A DNA stretch of 64,000 bases from Streptomyces mobaraensis NBRC 13819 = DSM 40847 (GCF_017916255.1 NZ_CP072827.1:3224001-3288000), one strand, 5' to 3'. Counted from the first letter of the stretch, positions 45,632 through 57,309 are shown. The notes: generated from the sequence alone by a model not told the origin. Made by a program: numbers and translations.

Positions 45632-46222
45632 GTGAGCCTTGATGAGATCTACCGGCACCTGCGCGAGTACCGGGACGAGCTCGTGCCGCCCCCGGGGTTC
45701 GCCCCGCCGGAAATCAGCGGCGGACAGATCATCATGATGATGAGCCCGTCCCGGGCCCACGACCTCAACGCCCTGCGCATCCGGCGCCAACTCGACTCGC
45801 AGCTCACCGGCGATCTCGTCGCCGTGAACCTGGGGGACGTCGAGGACGTGTCCCTGGGCAAGCTCCGGCGCCCGGACGTGCTCGTCGTCCCGGAGTCCGC
45901 CTTCGAGGCGGACAGCAGCGCGGAGGACGCGCGCGGCATCGACCCCCATGCCGCACGGCTCGTCGTGGAGATCGTCTCCCCCGCCAACCCTGAGAACGAC
46001 TACGAGGGCAAGCTGCGCGACTACCCCGCCATGGGCGTGCCGCACTACCTGATCGTCGACCCCCGCCGGGGCGTGTGCGTCCATCACTGGCACATCGGTT
46101 CCCGTGACGGCAGGCCCGTCTACGAGGGCACGGCCCCTTACGCCTTCGGCGACAAGATCACCATCGGCGAGTGGACTCTCGACACGAGCGAACTGCGCCG
46201 GTACCGGCCGGAGACCGCCTAG
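45632..46222 (+). CDS. Uma2-family putative endonuclease (DUF820)
   Basis: 196 residues, GTG 45632. Canonical Uma2 motifs: LRRPDVLVVP, LVVEIVSPANPENDYEGKLRDYPAMGVPHYLIVDPRRG, with the PD-(D/E)XK-like Glu and Lys. The family is abundant in Streptomyces and cyanobacteria; nuclease activity is assumed from the fold, not shown. It is followed 28 bases later by a small RHH-type gene in the same direction and then by the convergent NACHT gene: an accessory block not seen in the conserved gene order around it. Confidence 0.85.
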   Translation: MSLDEIYRHLREYRDELVPPPGFAPPEISGGQIIMMMSPSRAHDLNALRIRRQLDSQLTGDLVAVNLGDVEDVSLGKLRRPDVLVVPESAFEADSSAEDARGIDPHAARLVVEIVSPANPENDYEGKLRDYPAMGVPHYLIVDPRRGVCVHHWHIGSRDGRPVYEGTAPYAFGDKITIGEWTLDTSELRRYRPETA

Positions 46223-46250
46223 CGACCGGCTCGACTTCCAGGGGAAACTC

Positions 46251-46511
46251 ATGCCCGACGTCCATGTTCCGATCCCCGCCGAAACGCGCGACCGCCTCAC
46301 GGCGGCCGCTGCTGCGGAGGGCCTGTCGCTACGGGCCCACCTCATGCGACTGGCCGGCGATTCGGCCCGCCCAGCGCGGGACGGCACCCGGGCCGACCGG
46401 GTCCGGCAGGCGCTGCACGCCTGGAACGGCTACGACCCGGACCCGGAAGAGGAGGCACGGCTGGACGCGGAGCTGGACCGCCGTATCGCCGAGGCAGCCG
46501 CCACCGGATGA
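46251..46511 (+). CDS. Small ribbon-helix-helix-type protein (86 aa)
   Basis: ATG 46251 with AGGGGA six bases upstream. The N-terminus VHVPIPAETRDRLTAAAAAEGLSLRAHLMRLAG reads as a beta strand plus two helices of a ribbon-helix-helix DNA-binding domain, as in antitoxins. The C-terminal helix is acidic (DPDPEEEARLDAELDRRIAEA) and includes ADRVRQALHAWNGYDP. Encoded behind the Uma2 protein in a toxin-antitoxin-like two-gene layout; function inferred. Its stop is 18 bases from the stop of the convergent NACHT gene. Confidence 0.7.
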   Translation: MPDVHVPIPAETRDRLTAAAAAEGLSLRAHLMRLAGDSARPARDGTRADRVRQALHAWNGYDPDPEEEARLDAELDRRIAEAAATG

Positions 46512-46529
46512 CGCGCCGACGGCACCCCC

Positions 46530-49500
46530 TCACTCCCCCCGATACGTGAGGAACCGCCCCCGCATCGTCTCCTGATAACCCGTCAGCAACTCCGCGTTGG
46601 CCACCGGCCCCGAGTGCTTGATGTACACCTCCACCCCCCGCAGCTCCCGCAGGAACGACAGGTCCATCACCTCGCCCGTGCCCTCGGGGGTGTGCAGGGT
46701 GAGCACCTTGAGGCAGGGGTAGGCGGACGGCAGGTGGGAGAGGCCGGTGAGGGAGTCCAGGCCGAGGGAGAGGTGGCGGACGCGGGGCAGGGGTTCGGCG
46801 TGTTCCAGGAAGCGCGGGTCCTCGCCCATGATGCTCAGGGTGTGCAGGCCGCGCAGCGTGGCGAGGGCGGCGCGGGCGTCCGCCGGGAAGAGGGAGTACT
46901 CGAAGGAGAGCCGGCGCAGGCAGGGGTGGCCCTCCAGACGGACGGCCTCCGGCTCCCAGGCGGAGGCCCAGCGCCCGAGGACCAGCTCCTCCAGGCCGGG
47001 CGGCAGCCGCAGGGCCGGCGGTTCGCCCTCCGGCTGGAGCCAGTCGAGGTGAAGGGAGCGCAGCCGGGCCATGCCGGGCAGCCGCTCCAGCCCGTCCGGG
47101 CGTTCCCGCAGGGACAGCCGGAGGCGTTCGAGGGCGCCGCTGGGGACGGCCCCGAGATGGGTGACGCGCCGGGTGTCGGCGATCCGCAGGGACCGCAGCG
47201 GCGGGGCGTCCCGGAGGAAGCGGAGGTCGGTGTCCTCCGGGCCCTCCCGCAGGGACAGGTCCCGCAGGACGGGCGTCACCGCCTCCCGCAGCTCCTCCGG
47301 CCGCCACACCCCCCGGCACCACACCTCGGGCCGCCCGCCCAGCCGGGCCAGCTCCCGCAGGTGGGCGACGCTCTTGGCGACGAAGGCGAGTCCGTCGTCG
47401 TGGGAGAGTTCGCCGATGACGGCGTCGGCGTAGTGCCGGGTGTCGAAGTTGTCCCAGGACCAGGCGAGTTGGGCACGCACCTGGCGGAACGGGTGCCGGG
47501 CGTAGCGGGCCAGCAGCGGGATCGCCCGGTCGTCGGCGACCGCCGTCGCGGTGACGACGACGGCGTGCGCGACCTCGTCGCCCAGCCCCTCGCCGTACGG
47601 CCCGCCCAGACCCTCCGGCCCCGGCAGCAGGTCGAGGACGACCTGGCCCGCCTCCGCCAGCGCCTTCGCCGACTCCGTGTCGCGCGGCGGCACCAGCTCG
47701 GCCGCGGCCCGCTCGACGCGGTCCCGTACGTCCGGGGCGATCTCCGTCGCGTGCTCCAGGCAGGCGGCGGCGAGCAGCCGCAGCCGGTGCCGGTGGTGCG
47801 CCTCGCGCTCGCCGCGGTCCAGCAGCATCCGCAGCAGCTCGCCCCGGGCCCGGGGCGGCGCGTGGCCGACGGCCATCCGCAGGACGTCCTCCCACTGGTC
47901 GTCGTGGGCGTTGTTGACGAGCAGGTCGAAGTCCCAGTCGTCGACGGCGGCCTGGGCGCCCAGGAAGTCCTGGAAGGTGCGGTGGATGAAGTCCAGCGTC
48001 TCGGTCGTCGGCTGCCGCAGCAGACCGCTGCGCAGCACCAGGTGGCGCAGGATCTCCTCGGCGCTGCCGCGCGCGGCGACGGCGGGCATGGCGGGCAGCG
48101 CCCGGTCCAGGATCTCCACGGCCTTGTGCCACTCGATCTGCGAACGCCCGTTGCGGATGAGCCAGTACGCGATCTTCTGGAGCAGCGCCGGCTGCGCCTG
48201 CTCCAGCTCGGGGCCCTCCAGCCCCACCGCGATGTCCCGCTCGCGGTCGCGCCGGATCAGCAGCAGGTCCAGGGCCGCGCGGTACAACTCCATCCGCCCG
48301 TGCGGGAGGTAGCCGCGCCGGGACCGGTTGAGGGCGCAGATCAGGGCGCACATCAGCGGGTTGGTGGCCAGCCGGCCGAGGTCGCGCTTGGTGACGACGG
48401 CGGCGGCCAGCGCGTCCCGGAAGCCGCGCAGCCGCTCGTCCCGTGACTGCCCGGCGGCGGTGTGCCAGCGGTCGATGAAGGCGAGGACGTCGGCGCGGCC
48501 CATCGGGAGCAGTTCCAGCTCGACGAACCCGGCGTCGGCCAGCCAGCCCTCGCGGACCGCCGACGGCCGGGTGGTGATCATGTAGCGGGCCTCGGGGTAC
48601 GCGGCGAGCAGGTCCTTCACCCAGGCCAGAGTGCGTCTGCGGTCCGCCTCGGGGACCTCGTCCACCCCGTCGATCAGCAGCAGCACCGTGCCCTCGGTGA
48701 GCCGGCGGGTCACCCAGCCCTGCGCGGCCGGCAGCCCGGCCAGCGGGCGGGCCGCGGCGGCCAGGAACTCCTCCGGCTGCGGCGGCTCCCCGCCGCGCAC
48801 GAGGTTCCGCAACGGCAGCAGCAGCGGTAAACAGCCGCTCAAGTGCCCCAGCCCCGGCGGCAGATCACCGCGCGCGGTGACGGTCGCGAGCCACTGGAGC
48901 AGCGTCGTCTTGCCCGAACCGGCCGCGCCGCGCAGCAGCACCCGCCGGTGCCCGGCCAGCGCCTCCTCCGCCCGGCGGGGCGTCGGCTCGGCGCGGTCGG
49001 GCGGTTCGACGGCCGTCCGCAGCCCGAACCCGTCGCGGCGCGCGTCCCGCTGCCGGCCGACGAGCTCCAGGCTGAGGTACGCGGTGTCGAGCGGCCACGT
49101 CTCGGCCTCGCCGTCGGAGAGGGTCAGCCCGATGATCGTCAGCTCGCCGGACTTCTCGATCACGTAGTCGCGGAACCGCCGCTCGAACTCCTCGGTCTCC
49201 AGCTGCCGGGGCGAGGCCAGCGACCGCGACTCCGGCTTGTGCCCGGCCAGCAGGCACGCGCTCAGGAACCGGAAGTCCGCCCACAGCGTGGCCGACGGCG
49301 TCACCGTCAGCCGCCCGTGCCGCCAGCCCGCCGGATCCGCGCACACCACGCCCGCGAGCAGCCCCTCCACGAACACGCCCGCCCCGGACATGCCGGCCCA
49401 CGGCGAACCGCCGCCACCGGGCGCCTCCGGCGCGCCGTGCGCGCAGTCGAGGACGTGCCGGCCACTGAGCAGGTTGCTGCCCGGCTTGAGCGTGCCGAGC

Positions 49501-49868
49501 AGCTGCTCGGTGTCCAGCTCCCCGTGCCCGTCCCGCTGCGCCTGCGGGAACCCGATCGCCTGCGCGCCGGCCCAGGTCCGCAGGTCGTACGCCCGCCCCC
49601 AGACCAGCGGCTCGAAGCCGGCCGCCACGTCCTCCGGCACGACGTCCCGCTCGGCGACGAGCAGCGCGGCGTCGCACCGCCGGCTGTCGTCCCGCGCCCA
49701 CACCACCCGGCAGCCCACCTGCCCGACGCCACCGGGCACGATCACCCGCGGCGCGGCGCAGCCGCCGACGACGTGGGCGGCGGTGAGGACGACCCGGGGG
49801 GTGAGCAGGTAGCCACTGCCCTGGGTGTCCCCGAACACCGCGGCGATGCGTTCTTTTGCGGGGTGCAC
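46530..49868 (-). CDS. Trypsin-like protease / NACHT NTPase / leucine-rich protein (bacterial NLR-type)
   Basis: 1112 residues from GTG 49868 (GGGACGGAA upstream). Domains in order: trypsin-like serine protease, residues 1-200, with triad His32 (TAAHVVG), Asp66 (DAALLVAE) and Ser161 (GMSGAGVF); NACHT STAND NTPase, about 300-560, with Walker A GAAGSGKTT (314-322), Walker B LLLIDGVDEVPE (396-407) and TTRPSAVRE sensor; helical HEAT-like middle (about 560-830); leucine-rich repeats to the end (LRSLHLDWLQPEG, LEELVLGRW, LRRLSFEYSLFP, VRHLSLGLDSLTGL). This is the architecture of bacterial NLR-like antiphage proteins, where the repeats sense phage and the protease is the effector; here it is inferred. 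Confidence 0.9.
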   Translation of the reverse strand: MHPAKERIAAVFGDTQGSGYLLTPRVVLTAAHVVGGCAAPRVIVPGGVGQVGCRVVWARDDSRRCDAALLVAERDVVPEDVAAGFEPLVWGRAYDLRTWAGAQAIGFPQAQRDGHGELDTEQLLGTLKPGSNLLSGRHVLDCAHGAPEAPGGGGSPWAGMSGAGVFVEGLLAGVVCADPAGWRHGRLTVTPSATLWADFRFLSACLLAGHKPESRSLASPRQLETEEFERRFRDYVIEKSGELTIIGLTLSDGEAETWPLDTAYLSLELVGRQRDARRDGFGLRTAVEPPDRAEPTPRRAEEALAGHRRVLLRGAAGSGKTTLLQWLATVTARGDLPPGLGHLSGCLPLLLPLRNLVRGGEPPQPEEFLAAAARPLAGLPAAQGWVTRRLTEGTVLLLIDGVDEVPEADRRRTLAWVKDLLAAYPEARYMITTRPSAVREGWLADAGFVELELLPMGRADVLAFIDRWHTAAGQSRDERLRGFRDALAAAVVTKRDLGRLATNPLMCALICALNRSRRGYLPHGRMELYRAALDLLLIRRDRERDIAVGLEGPELEQAQPALLQKIAYWLIRNGRSQIEWHKAVEILDRALPAMPAVAARGSAEEILRHLVLRSGLLRQPTTETLDFIHRTFQDFLGAQAAVDDWDFDLLVNNAHDDQWEDVLRMAVGHAPPRARGELLRMLLDRGEREAHHRHRLRLLAAACLEHATEIAPDVRDRVERAAAELVPPRDTESAKALAEAGQVVLDLLPGPEGLGGPYGEGLGDEVAHAVVVTATAVADDRAIPLLARYARHPFRQVRAQLAWSWDNFDTRHYADAVIGELSHDDGLAFVAKSVAHLRELARLGGRPEVWCRGVWRPEELREAVTPVLRDLSLREGPEDTDLRFLRDAPPLRSLRIADTRRVTHLGAVPSGALERLRLSLRERPDGLERLPGMARLRSLHLDWLQPEGEPPALRLPPGLEELVLGRWASAWEPEAVRLEGHPCLRRLSFEYSLFPADARAALATLRGLHTLSIMGEDPRFLEHAEPLPRVRHLSLGLDSLTGLSHLPSAYPCLKVLTLHTPEGTGEVMDLSFLRELRGVEVYIKHSGPVANAELLTGYQETMRGRFLTYRGE

Positions 49869-49965
49869 TTCCGTCCCTTTCCGCGCTGTCCGCTCATGGG
49901 CGTCAACGCCGACCATACGCGCGGGAGATGGGCGCGGAGCCACGAACGCGCGGATCGGTGGGGGT

Positions 49966-50105
49966 GCCCCGGACCCGCCCTTTCACCGTTTCTCGCGGGG
50001 GCAAGCCCCCGCACCCCCGGAGCGCCCTTCGGGCGCTGTCCTCAAACTCCCCCAGAGGGGGCACCTCCCAGCGGTAGCCGGGGGAGAAAGGGCGGGACCG
50101 GGGCA
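49966..50105. repeat. Dispersed GC-rich repeat, copy D (left arm plus remnant)
   Basis: gccccggacccgccctttcaccg-like start and the hairpin cgggggcaagcccccg, up to gtcctcaaac, as in copies A and C; the mirror arm is degenerate but ends agaaagggcgggaccggggc. It lies downstream of the Rid gene. Confidence 0.7.
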
Positions 50106-50513
50106 TCACCCCCCGACCACGGCCAACGCCTCCACCTCCACCAGCAACTCCGGCCGGAACAAGGCCACAACCTGCACAGCCGAACTCGCCGGCAAGCACC
50201 CCGCGTCCACGAACTCGTCCCGCACCTCCCGGATCACCGGCAGATCCGCCACATCCGTCAGGAAGTACGTCAACTTCACGACGTCGCCGAACGAGGCCCC
50301 CGCCCCCGCCAGACACCGCCGCAGGTTCTCGAACACCTGCCGCGCCTGGGCGCGGATGTCGCCTTCCCCGACGACCCGTCCGTCCTCGTCGAAGGCGACC
50401 TGCCCGGATACGGCGACCAGCCGCCCGGTCCCGATGACGACGTGGCTGTAGCCGCGGGCGGGAGCGACCCCGTCGGGGGCCGGGATGTGCGTGAGGTGCG
50501 TGGCATCCGTCAT
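50106..50513 (-). CDS. Rid-family protein (YjgF/YER057c) without the key Arg
   Basis: 135 residues, ATG 50513. Rid fold markers: YSHVVIGTGRLVAVSGQVAFD, GEGDIRAQARQVFENLRRCLAGAGASFGDVVKLTYFLTD, LLVEVEALAVV. In RidA the residues PARS hold the Arg that deaminates reactive enamines; here the motif is PASSAV, so the Arg is lost and another Rid activity is likely. Start just after a GTG/ATG run; the gene precedes the acpS-glmS pair on the same strand. Confidence 0.88.
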   Translation of the reverse strand: MTDATHLTHIPAPDGVAPARGYSHVVIGTGRLVAVSGQVAFDEDGRVVGEGDIRAQARQVFENLRRCLAGAGASFGDVVKLTYFLTDVADLPVIREVRDEFVDAGCLPASSAVQVVALFRPELLVEVEALAVVGG

Positions 50514-50574
50514 GATCCGCATCCTGCACCGCACCCCACCGGCCCCGCCAGCCCCGAGATCACACCACGAGGGC

Positions 50575-50939
50575 TCACGCCTCCGCGATCACCACCGCCG
50601 AAGCCACCCCCGCGTCATGGCTGAGGGACACGTGCCACGACCGCACCCCCAGCGCCTCCGCCCGCGCCGCGACCGTCCCGGCCACGGTGAGCCCGGGCCG
50701 CCCGTGCTCGCCTGTGGTCACCTCCGCGTCCGTCCAGAGCAGCCCGGGCGGTGCGCCCAACGCCTTGGCCAGGGCTTCCTTGGCGGCGAACCGGGCGGCC
50801 AGGGACGCGATCCCGCGCCGCTCGCCGCTCGGCAGGTACAGCTCGCGCTCGACGAACAGCCGCTCGGCCATCCCGGGCGTCCGCCGCAGCGCCGCGTCGA
50901 AGCGTTCGATCTCGGCGACGTCGATGCCCACGCCCACGA

Positions 50940-50943
<4 letters not shown>
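50575..50943 (-). CDS. acpS: Holo-[acyl-carrier-protein] synthase
   Basis: 122 residues. [15 protein letters not shown] with the metal-binding Asp8, and [12 protein letters not shown] with the catalytic Glu, end in [19 protein letters not shown]. Transfers phosphopantetheine to ACP in fatty acid synthesis. Its ATG (50943) overlaps the glmS stop by four bases (ATGA), so it is coupled to glmS. Confidence 0.97.
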
Positions 50944-52787
<1,844 letters not shown>

Positions 52788-52825
52788 GGAGTGCAGCGTA
52801 CGGCCCCGGCCTCACCGCCCGCCGG

Positions 52826-53125
52826 TCAACGTCCGCGCTCGATGCGGTCGATGGCCTCCTGGACGAGCTCCAGGTACTCGACCTCCTCGCAGCGCGGCTT
52901 GCTGCCGAAGTGGTACTGGTCGAGGCAGTCCCCGAGATCCTGGCCGAGGTCCTCGTCGGGCAGGTCGTCGCAGAGCTCGGCCCGCACCCGGTCGGCGAAG
53001 GCGTCGCCCGCGTCATGCGTCCCGGCGTGCGCCCCGGCGCGATCACCGGGAGCGTCGGCGCGGAGGCGCGTGACACGGTGGAGGGTCTTGCGGATGAGCC
53101 GGAGAACGAGCCGGAGAACGAACAC
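52826..53125 (-). CDS. Conserved hypothetical small protein (99 aa)
   Basis: GTG 53125 with GAGGAA nine bases upstream. Basic N-terminus (FVLRLVLRLIRKTLHRVTRLR), then acidic (DDLPDEDLGQDLGDCLDQYHFGSKPRCEEVEYLELVQEAIDRIERG). Fits a small soluble protein next to glmS and coaA; I know no function. The two Cys could bind metal or form a bridge. Confidence 0.65.
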   Translation of the reverse strand: MFVLRLVLRLIRKTLHRVTRLRADAPGDRAGAHAGTHDAGDAFADRVRAELCDDLPDEDLGQDLGDCLDQYHFGSKPRCEEVEYLELVQEAIDRIERGR

Positions 53126-53343
53126 GGGGGGTTCCTCGCAGGATGCCGGGGCGGCCGGAGGGTGGGACCGTATTCCTGACCCACGAGTAGGTACAGGGCC
53201 CGCGCCGGATCTTCACTCCCCCGCGCCGCCGGGTCCCCTACGGGTACCCCGCGAGTCCCAGAAGATCCCAAAGATTCCGCTCGGTACCCCGAACCCCACA
53301 CCCCGCAGTGATCGCCCCGCGCCTCCCACGCACAATGGGCCCC

Positions 53344-54342
53344 GTGCCGACCACCCCAGAGCAGCCGCAGCAACGACGCCGCACGGCTCACTCGCCCACG
53401 CACCAGTCGTCGCTCTTCGTCGACCTGACGCGGGCCGAGTGGAGCGCGCTGCGCGAGAACACGCCCCTCCCGCTCACCGCGGAGGAGGTCGAGCGCCTGC
53501 GCGGGCTGGGCGACGTCGTCGACCTGGACGAGGTCCGCGACGTCTACCTGCCGCTCTCCCGGCTGCTCAACCTCTACGTGGGCGCCAGCGGCAGCCTGCG
53601 CGGCGCCCTGAACACCTTCCTCGGCGAGAAGGGCGCCCAGCGCGGTACGCCGTTCGTCATCGGCGTCGCCGGCAGCGTCGCGGTCGGCAAGTCGACCACG
53701 GCCCGGCTGCTGCGCGCCCTGCTGGCCCGCTGGCCCGAGCACCCGCGCGTCGAGCTGGTGACCACGGACGGCTTCCTGCTGCCCAACGCGGAACTCCAGC
53801 GACGCGGCCTGATGTCGAGGAAGGGCTTCCCCGAGTCGTACGACCGCCGGGCCCTGACCCGCTTCGTGGCGGATGTGAAGGCCGGGAAGGACGAGGTCTC
53901 CGCGCCCGTCTACTCCCACCTGATCTACGACATCGTCCCCGGCGAGCGCCTCACCGTGCACCGCCCGGACATCCTGATCATCGAGGGCCTCAACGTCCTC
54001 CAGCCCGCCCTGCCCGGCCGCGACGGCCGGACCCGGGTCGGGCTGGCGGACTTCTTCGACTTCAGCATCTACGTGGACGCGCGGGCCGAGGACATCGAGC
54101 GCTGGTACTACTCACGGTTCAAGAAGCTCCGCGAGACGGCGTTCCAGGACCCCGACTCGTTCTTCCGCCGCTACACGCAGGTCTCGGAGGAGGAGGCCCT
54201 GGACTTCGCCCGCCGCAACTGGCGCACCATCAACAAGCCCAACCTCCTGGAAAACGTGGCCCCCACCCGAGGCCGCTCGAGCCTCATCCTCCGCAAGGGC
54301 CCGGACCACAAGGTGCAGAGGCTGTCGCTCCGGAAGCTGTGA
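53344..54342 (+). CDS. coaA: Pantothenate kinase (type I)
   Basis: 332 residues. P-loop [21 protein letters not shown], then [39 protein letters not shown], and the type I core to [20 protein letters not shown]. Phosphorylates pantothenate, the first step of CoA synthesis. The N-terminal extension ([18 protein letters not shown]) varies between species. Start GTG 53344; ATG 53335 is in frame. Convergent with glmM, with repeat copy B between them. Confidence 0.96.
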   Translation: MPTTPEQPQQRRRTAHSPTHQSSLFVDLTRAEWSALRENTPLPLTAEEVERLRGLGDVVDLDEVRDVYLPLSRLLNLYVGASGSLRGALNTFLGEKGAQRGTPFVIGVAGSVAVGKSTTARLLRALLARWPEHPRVELVTTDGFLLPNAELQRRGLMSRKGFPESYDRRALTRFVADVKAGKDEVSAPVYSHLIYDIVPGERLTVHRPDILIIEGLNVLQPALPGRDGRTRVGLADFFDFSIYVDARAEDIERWYYSRFKKLRETAFQDPDSFFRRYTQVSEEEALDFARRNWRTINKPNLLENVAPTRGRSSLILRKGPDHKVQRLSLRKL

Positions 54343-54344
54343 TC

Positions 54345-54439
54345 AGCCCGTCCGGCGTTTGAGGACGCGCAGCGCAGGTGCGCTCGGGGGCGCGGGGGCG
54401 GAGCCCCCGCAGGAAACGGAGAAAGGGCGGGACAGGGGC
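54345..54439. repeat. Dispersed GC-rich repeat, copy B (one arm)
   Basis: agcccgtccggcgtttgagg followed by a variable hairpin and cgggggcggagcccccg to agaaagggcgggacaggggc. Single arm of the element described for copy A, between convergent coaA and glmM. Confidence 0.8.
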
Positions 54440-54475
54440 AACCCCCATCCCGCCCACCCACCGGCACCCGGCGAA

Positions 54476-55834
54476 CTACCCGAGCGCCGACTTCACCACA
54501 TCGGCGAGCCGCTGAGCGACAGCCCGAGCCTGCTCGATGTCAGCGGCCTCCACCATCACCCGCACCAGCGGCTCGGTCCCGGAAGACCGCAGCAGCACCC
54601 GCCCGGTGGCCCCGAGCTCCCGCTCGGCATCCGCGACAGCCTCGGCGAGCTCCTGCGACGACCCGACCCGCGTCTTGTCGACGTCCCGGACGTTGATGAG
54701 CACCTGCGGCAGCCGCTCCATGACCCCGGCCAGCTCCCGCAGCGGACGTCCCGTCGCCGCGACGCGAGCGGCCAGCATCAGCCCGGTCAGCGTGCCGTCA
54801 CCCGTCGTCGCGTGGTCGAGCACGATGACGTGCCCGGACTGCTCGCCGCCGAGGGCGAAGCCGTTGGCCTTCATCTCCTCCAGGACGTAGCGGTCGCCGA
54901 CCGCGGTCTGGACGAGCTGGACGCCCTCCCGCTCCATGGCGAGCTTGAAGCCCAGGTTGGACATGACGGTGGCGACGACGGTGTTCTTCCGCAGCGAGCC
55001 CGCCTCGCGCATCGCGAGCGCGAGGACGGCGAGGATCTGGTCGCCGTCGACCTCGGCCCCGGTGGCGTCCACGGCGAGGCACCGGTCGGCGTCACCGTCG
55101 TGGGCGACGCCGAGGTCCGCGCCGTGCTCGACGACCGCGGCCCGCAGCTTGTCCAGGTGCGTGGAGCCGCACTCGTGGTTGATGTTGAGCCCGTCGGGGT
55201 CGGTGCCGATGGTGACGACCTCGGCGCCGGCCCGCGAGAACGCCTCGGGCGAGACCCGGGACGCCGCGCCGTGCGCGCCGTCGATGACGACCTTGAGGCC
55301 GTCGAGGCGGTTGGGCAGCACGCCGATCAGGTGGGCGACGTAGTTGTCGAAGCCCTGGTCGTAGTCGCGGACGCGGCCGACGCCGGCGCCGGTGGGCCGG
55401 TCCCAGGGCTCGCCGGTGGCGTGCGCCCGGTACGTCCGCTCGATGCGGTCCTCCAGCTCGTCGGCGAGCTTGTGGCCGCCGCGGGCGAAGAACTTGATCC
55501 CGTTGTCGGGCATCGCGTTGTGGCTGGCGGAGAGCATGACGCCCAGATCGGCGCCGAGCGCGCCGGTGAGGTACGCGACGGCGGGCGTCGGCAGCACGCC
55601 GACCCGCAGCACGTCCACGCCCGCGCTGGCCAGCCCGGCCACCACGGCGGCTTCCAGGAACTCCCCGGACGCCCGCGGGTCGCGGCCCACCACCGCCACC
55701 GGGCGATGGCCCTCGAACGTCCCCGCCTCGGCGAGCACGTGCGCCGCGGCGACCGACAGGCCGAGCGCGAGCTCGGCCGTCAGATCGGCGTTGGCGACGC
55801 CGCGCACACCGTCCGTACCGAAGAGTCGTCCCAC
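54476..55834 (-). CDS. glmM: Phosphoglucosamine mutase
   Basis: 452 residues from GTG 55834 with GGAGGACACCA. Phosphoserine loop [14 protein letters not shown] (Ser104 the phosphate carrier), metal-binding [13 protein letters not shown], sugar loop GGEQSGHVI, phosphate-binding [12 protein letters not shown]. Converts GlcN-6-P to GlcN-1-P, next after GlmS. Divergent gene rpsI upstream. The gene lies head-on to coaA. Confidence 0.98.
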   Translation of the reverse strand: MGRLFGTDGVRGVANADLTAELALGLSVAAAHVLAEAGTFEGHRPVAVVGRDPRASGEFLEAAVVAGLASAGVDVLRVGVLPTPAVAYLTGALGADLGVMLSASHNAMPDNGIKFFARGGHKLADELEDRIERTYRAHATGEPWDRPTGAGVGRVRDYDQGFDNYVAHLIGVLPNRLDGLKVVIDGAHGAASRVSPEAFSRAGAEVVTIGTDPDGLNINHECGSTHLDKLRAAVVEHGADLGVAHDGDADRCLAVDATGAEVDGDQILAVLALAMREAGSLRKNTVVATVMSNLGFKLAMEREGVQLVQTAVGDRYVLEEMKANGFALGGEQSGHVIVLDHATTGDGTLTGLMLAARVAATGRPLRELAGVMERLPQVLINVRDVDKTRVGSSQELAEAVADAERELGATGRVLLRSSGTEPLVRVMVEAADIEQARAVAQRLADVVKSALG

Positions 55835-56042
55835 TGGTGTCCTCCGAAAAAACGCGGGAGTGCGGGGCCCCGGAGGGAGCCCCTTGTACTTGAGCCTCGT
55901 ACGTGAGGTGACGGGCCCTGGGCCAAAGCGTTGCCGCCAGGTGACCGAAGTCTCCCAGGTATACGGGGTACCCGCCCCAAGTGGCCCGTACGAGTGGCCC
56001 GCCACCCGAACGGGTGACGCGAAACCACGGGTGGTACATAGC

Positions 56043-56083
56043 CGAACGCCCCGGCAGCACGGATCGTGCCGCCGGGGCGTTCG
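56043..56083 (-). terminator. Terminator of rplM-rpsI
   Basis: cgaacgccccggc (56043-56055) pairs with gccggggcgttcg (56071-56083); after one mismatch gcac/gtgc extends the stem, loop ggatc. It lies 24 bases beyond the rpsI stop. Confidence 0.8.
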
Positions 56084-56106
56084 AGCAGAAGCAGCGAACC
56101 GCCGGA

Positions 56107-56610
56107 TTAGCGCTTGCTGTACTGCGGGGCCTTGCGGGCCTTCTTGAGACCGGCCTTCTTGCGCTCGACCGCACGGTCGTCGCGCTTGAGGAAGCCGGCC
56201 TTCTTCAGCGGGCCGCGGTTGTTGTCGACGTCGGCCTCGTTGAGGGCACGGGCCACGCCGAGGCGCAGGGCACCGGCCTGGCCGGAGACGCCGCCACCCG
56301 AGATGCGGGCGATGACGTCGTAGCGGTCGTCGAGCTCGAGCACCTTGAAGGGCTCGTTGACTTCCTGCTGGTGCACCTTGTTGGGGAAGTAGTCCTCAAG
56401 GGTGCGACCGTTGATCTTCCACTTGCCGGAGCCCGGAACGATCCGGACACGGGCGATGGCGTTCTTGCGACGGCCCAGGCCGGCGGCCGGCTGCGGGTCG
56501 CCGAAGCGGGACGCGAGGGACTCGGAGGTGTACTCCGACTCCACGACCTCGGTCTCGGTGGTGTACTCCTCGACGCCCTCGACCGGCATCTCGGCGGTGG
56601 TCTCAGCCAC
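56107..56610 (-). CDS. rpsI: 30S ribosomal protein uS9
   Basis: 167 residues, GTG 56610 with GGAG. Typical S9 core ([40 protein letters not shown]) and the invariant C-terminus ending YSKR that reaches the ribosomal P site. A Thr/Val/Glu-rich N-terminal extension (about 40 residues) is common in Streptomyces. Operon with rplM, 39 bases apart. Confidence 0.99.
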   Translation of the reverse strand: MAETTAEMPVEGVEEYTTETEVVESEYTSESLASRFGDPQPAAGLGRRKNAIARVRIVPGSGKWKINGRTLEDYFPNKVHQQEVNEPFKVLELDDRYDVIARISGGGVSGQAGALRLGVARALNEADVDNNRGPLKKAGFLKRDDRAVERKKAGLKKARKAPQYSKR

Positions 56611-56649
56611 GATTCTCCTCAGACTTTCTGGTTCGGCGGTGGCCGGGAC

Positions 56650-57096
56650 TTAGCCCTGCTTGACCTGGGTGATCTCGAACGGCTGCGGCTGCTGGGCGGC
56701 GTGCGGGTGCTGGTCGCCCGAGTAGACCTTCAGCTTCGAGAGCATCTGACGGCCGAGGGAGTTCTTGGGCAGCATGCCCTTGATCGCCTTCTCGACGGCC
56801 TTCTCGGGGTTCTTGTCGAGCAGCTCGTCGTAACGGACGGAGCGCAGACCACCCGGGAAGCCAGAGTGGCGGTACGCCATCTTCTGGGTCTTCTTGTTGC
56901 CGGACAGGTGGACCTTGTCGGCGTTGATGATGACGACGAAGTCACCCATGTCCATGTGCGGGGCGTACACGGGCTTGTGCTTGCCGCGCAGCAGGGAGGC
57001 GGCCTGAGAGGCCAGACGGCCCAGGACGACGTCCTGCGCGTCGATGATGTGCCACTGGCGCTGGACATCGCCGGGCTTGGGGCTGAACGTACGCAC
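56650..57096 (-). CDS. rplM: 50S ribosomal protein uL13
   Basis: 148 residues, GTG 57096, GAAGG upstream. [50 protein letters not shown], then the [23 protein letters not shown] motif. First gene of the L13-S9 operon; the leader of about 180 bases contains GC-rich hairpins and may allow autoregulation. Confidence 0.99.
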   Translation of the reverse strand: MRTFSPKPGDVQRQWHIIDAQDVVLGRLASQAASLLRGKHKPVYAPHMDMGDFVVIINADKVHLSGNKKTQKMAYRHSGFPGGLRSVRYDELLDKNPEKAVEKAIKGMLPKNSLGRQMLSKLKVYSGDQHPHAAQQPQPFEITQVKQG

Positions 57097-57279
57097 GGTC
57101 GTAGCCTTCGCTTCTTCAGTGAGTGTGGGTCCTGACACGGTCCGCATGGGACGATCGCGCGAGCCTGGCCGCACAACGGGGACGCAACCCGTGTGCCGAC
57201 CGCCGGCGATCGGCCTGACGGACAAGCGTAAGGGCCCCTCGCGTGAGAACGACCAAGCCAATACGCATAACGAACTCGT

Positions 57280-57309
57280 AGAGTACCGGGCGCCCACCCA
57301 CGGGGTCAA
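57280..57309 (-). promoter_or_regulatory. rplM-rpsI promoter
   Basis: On the minus strand TTGACC (57309-57304), 18-base spacer, TACTCT (57285-57280): principal-sigma type promoter, start near 57273. Confidence 0.75.

Noticed and set aside
52788..53125. glmS ribozyme upstream of glmS
   Set aside because: No ribozyme core is recognisable; a small gene occupies most of the region, and such ribozymes belong mainly to Firmicutes.
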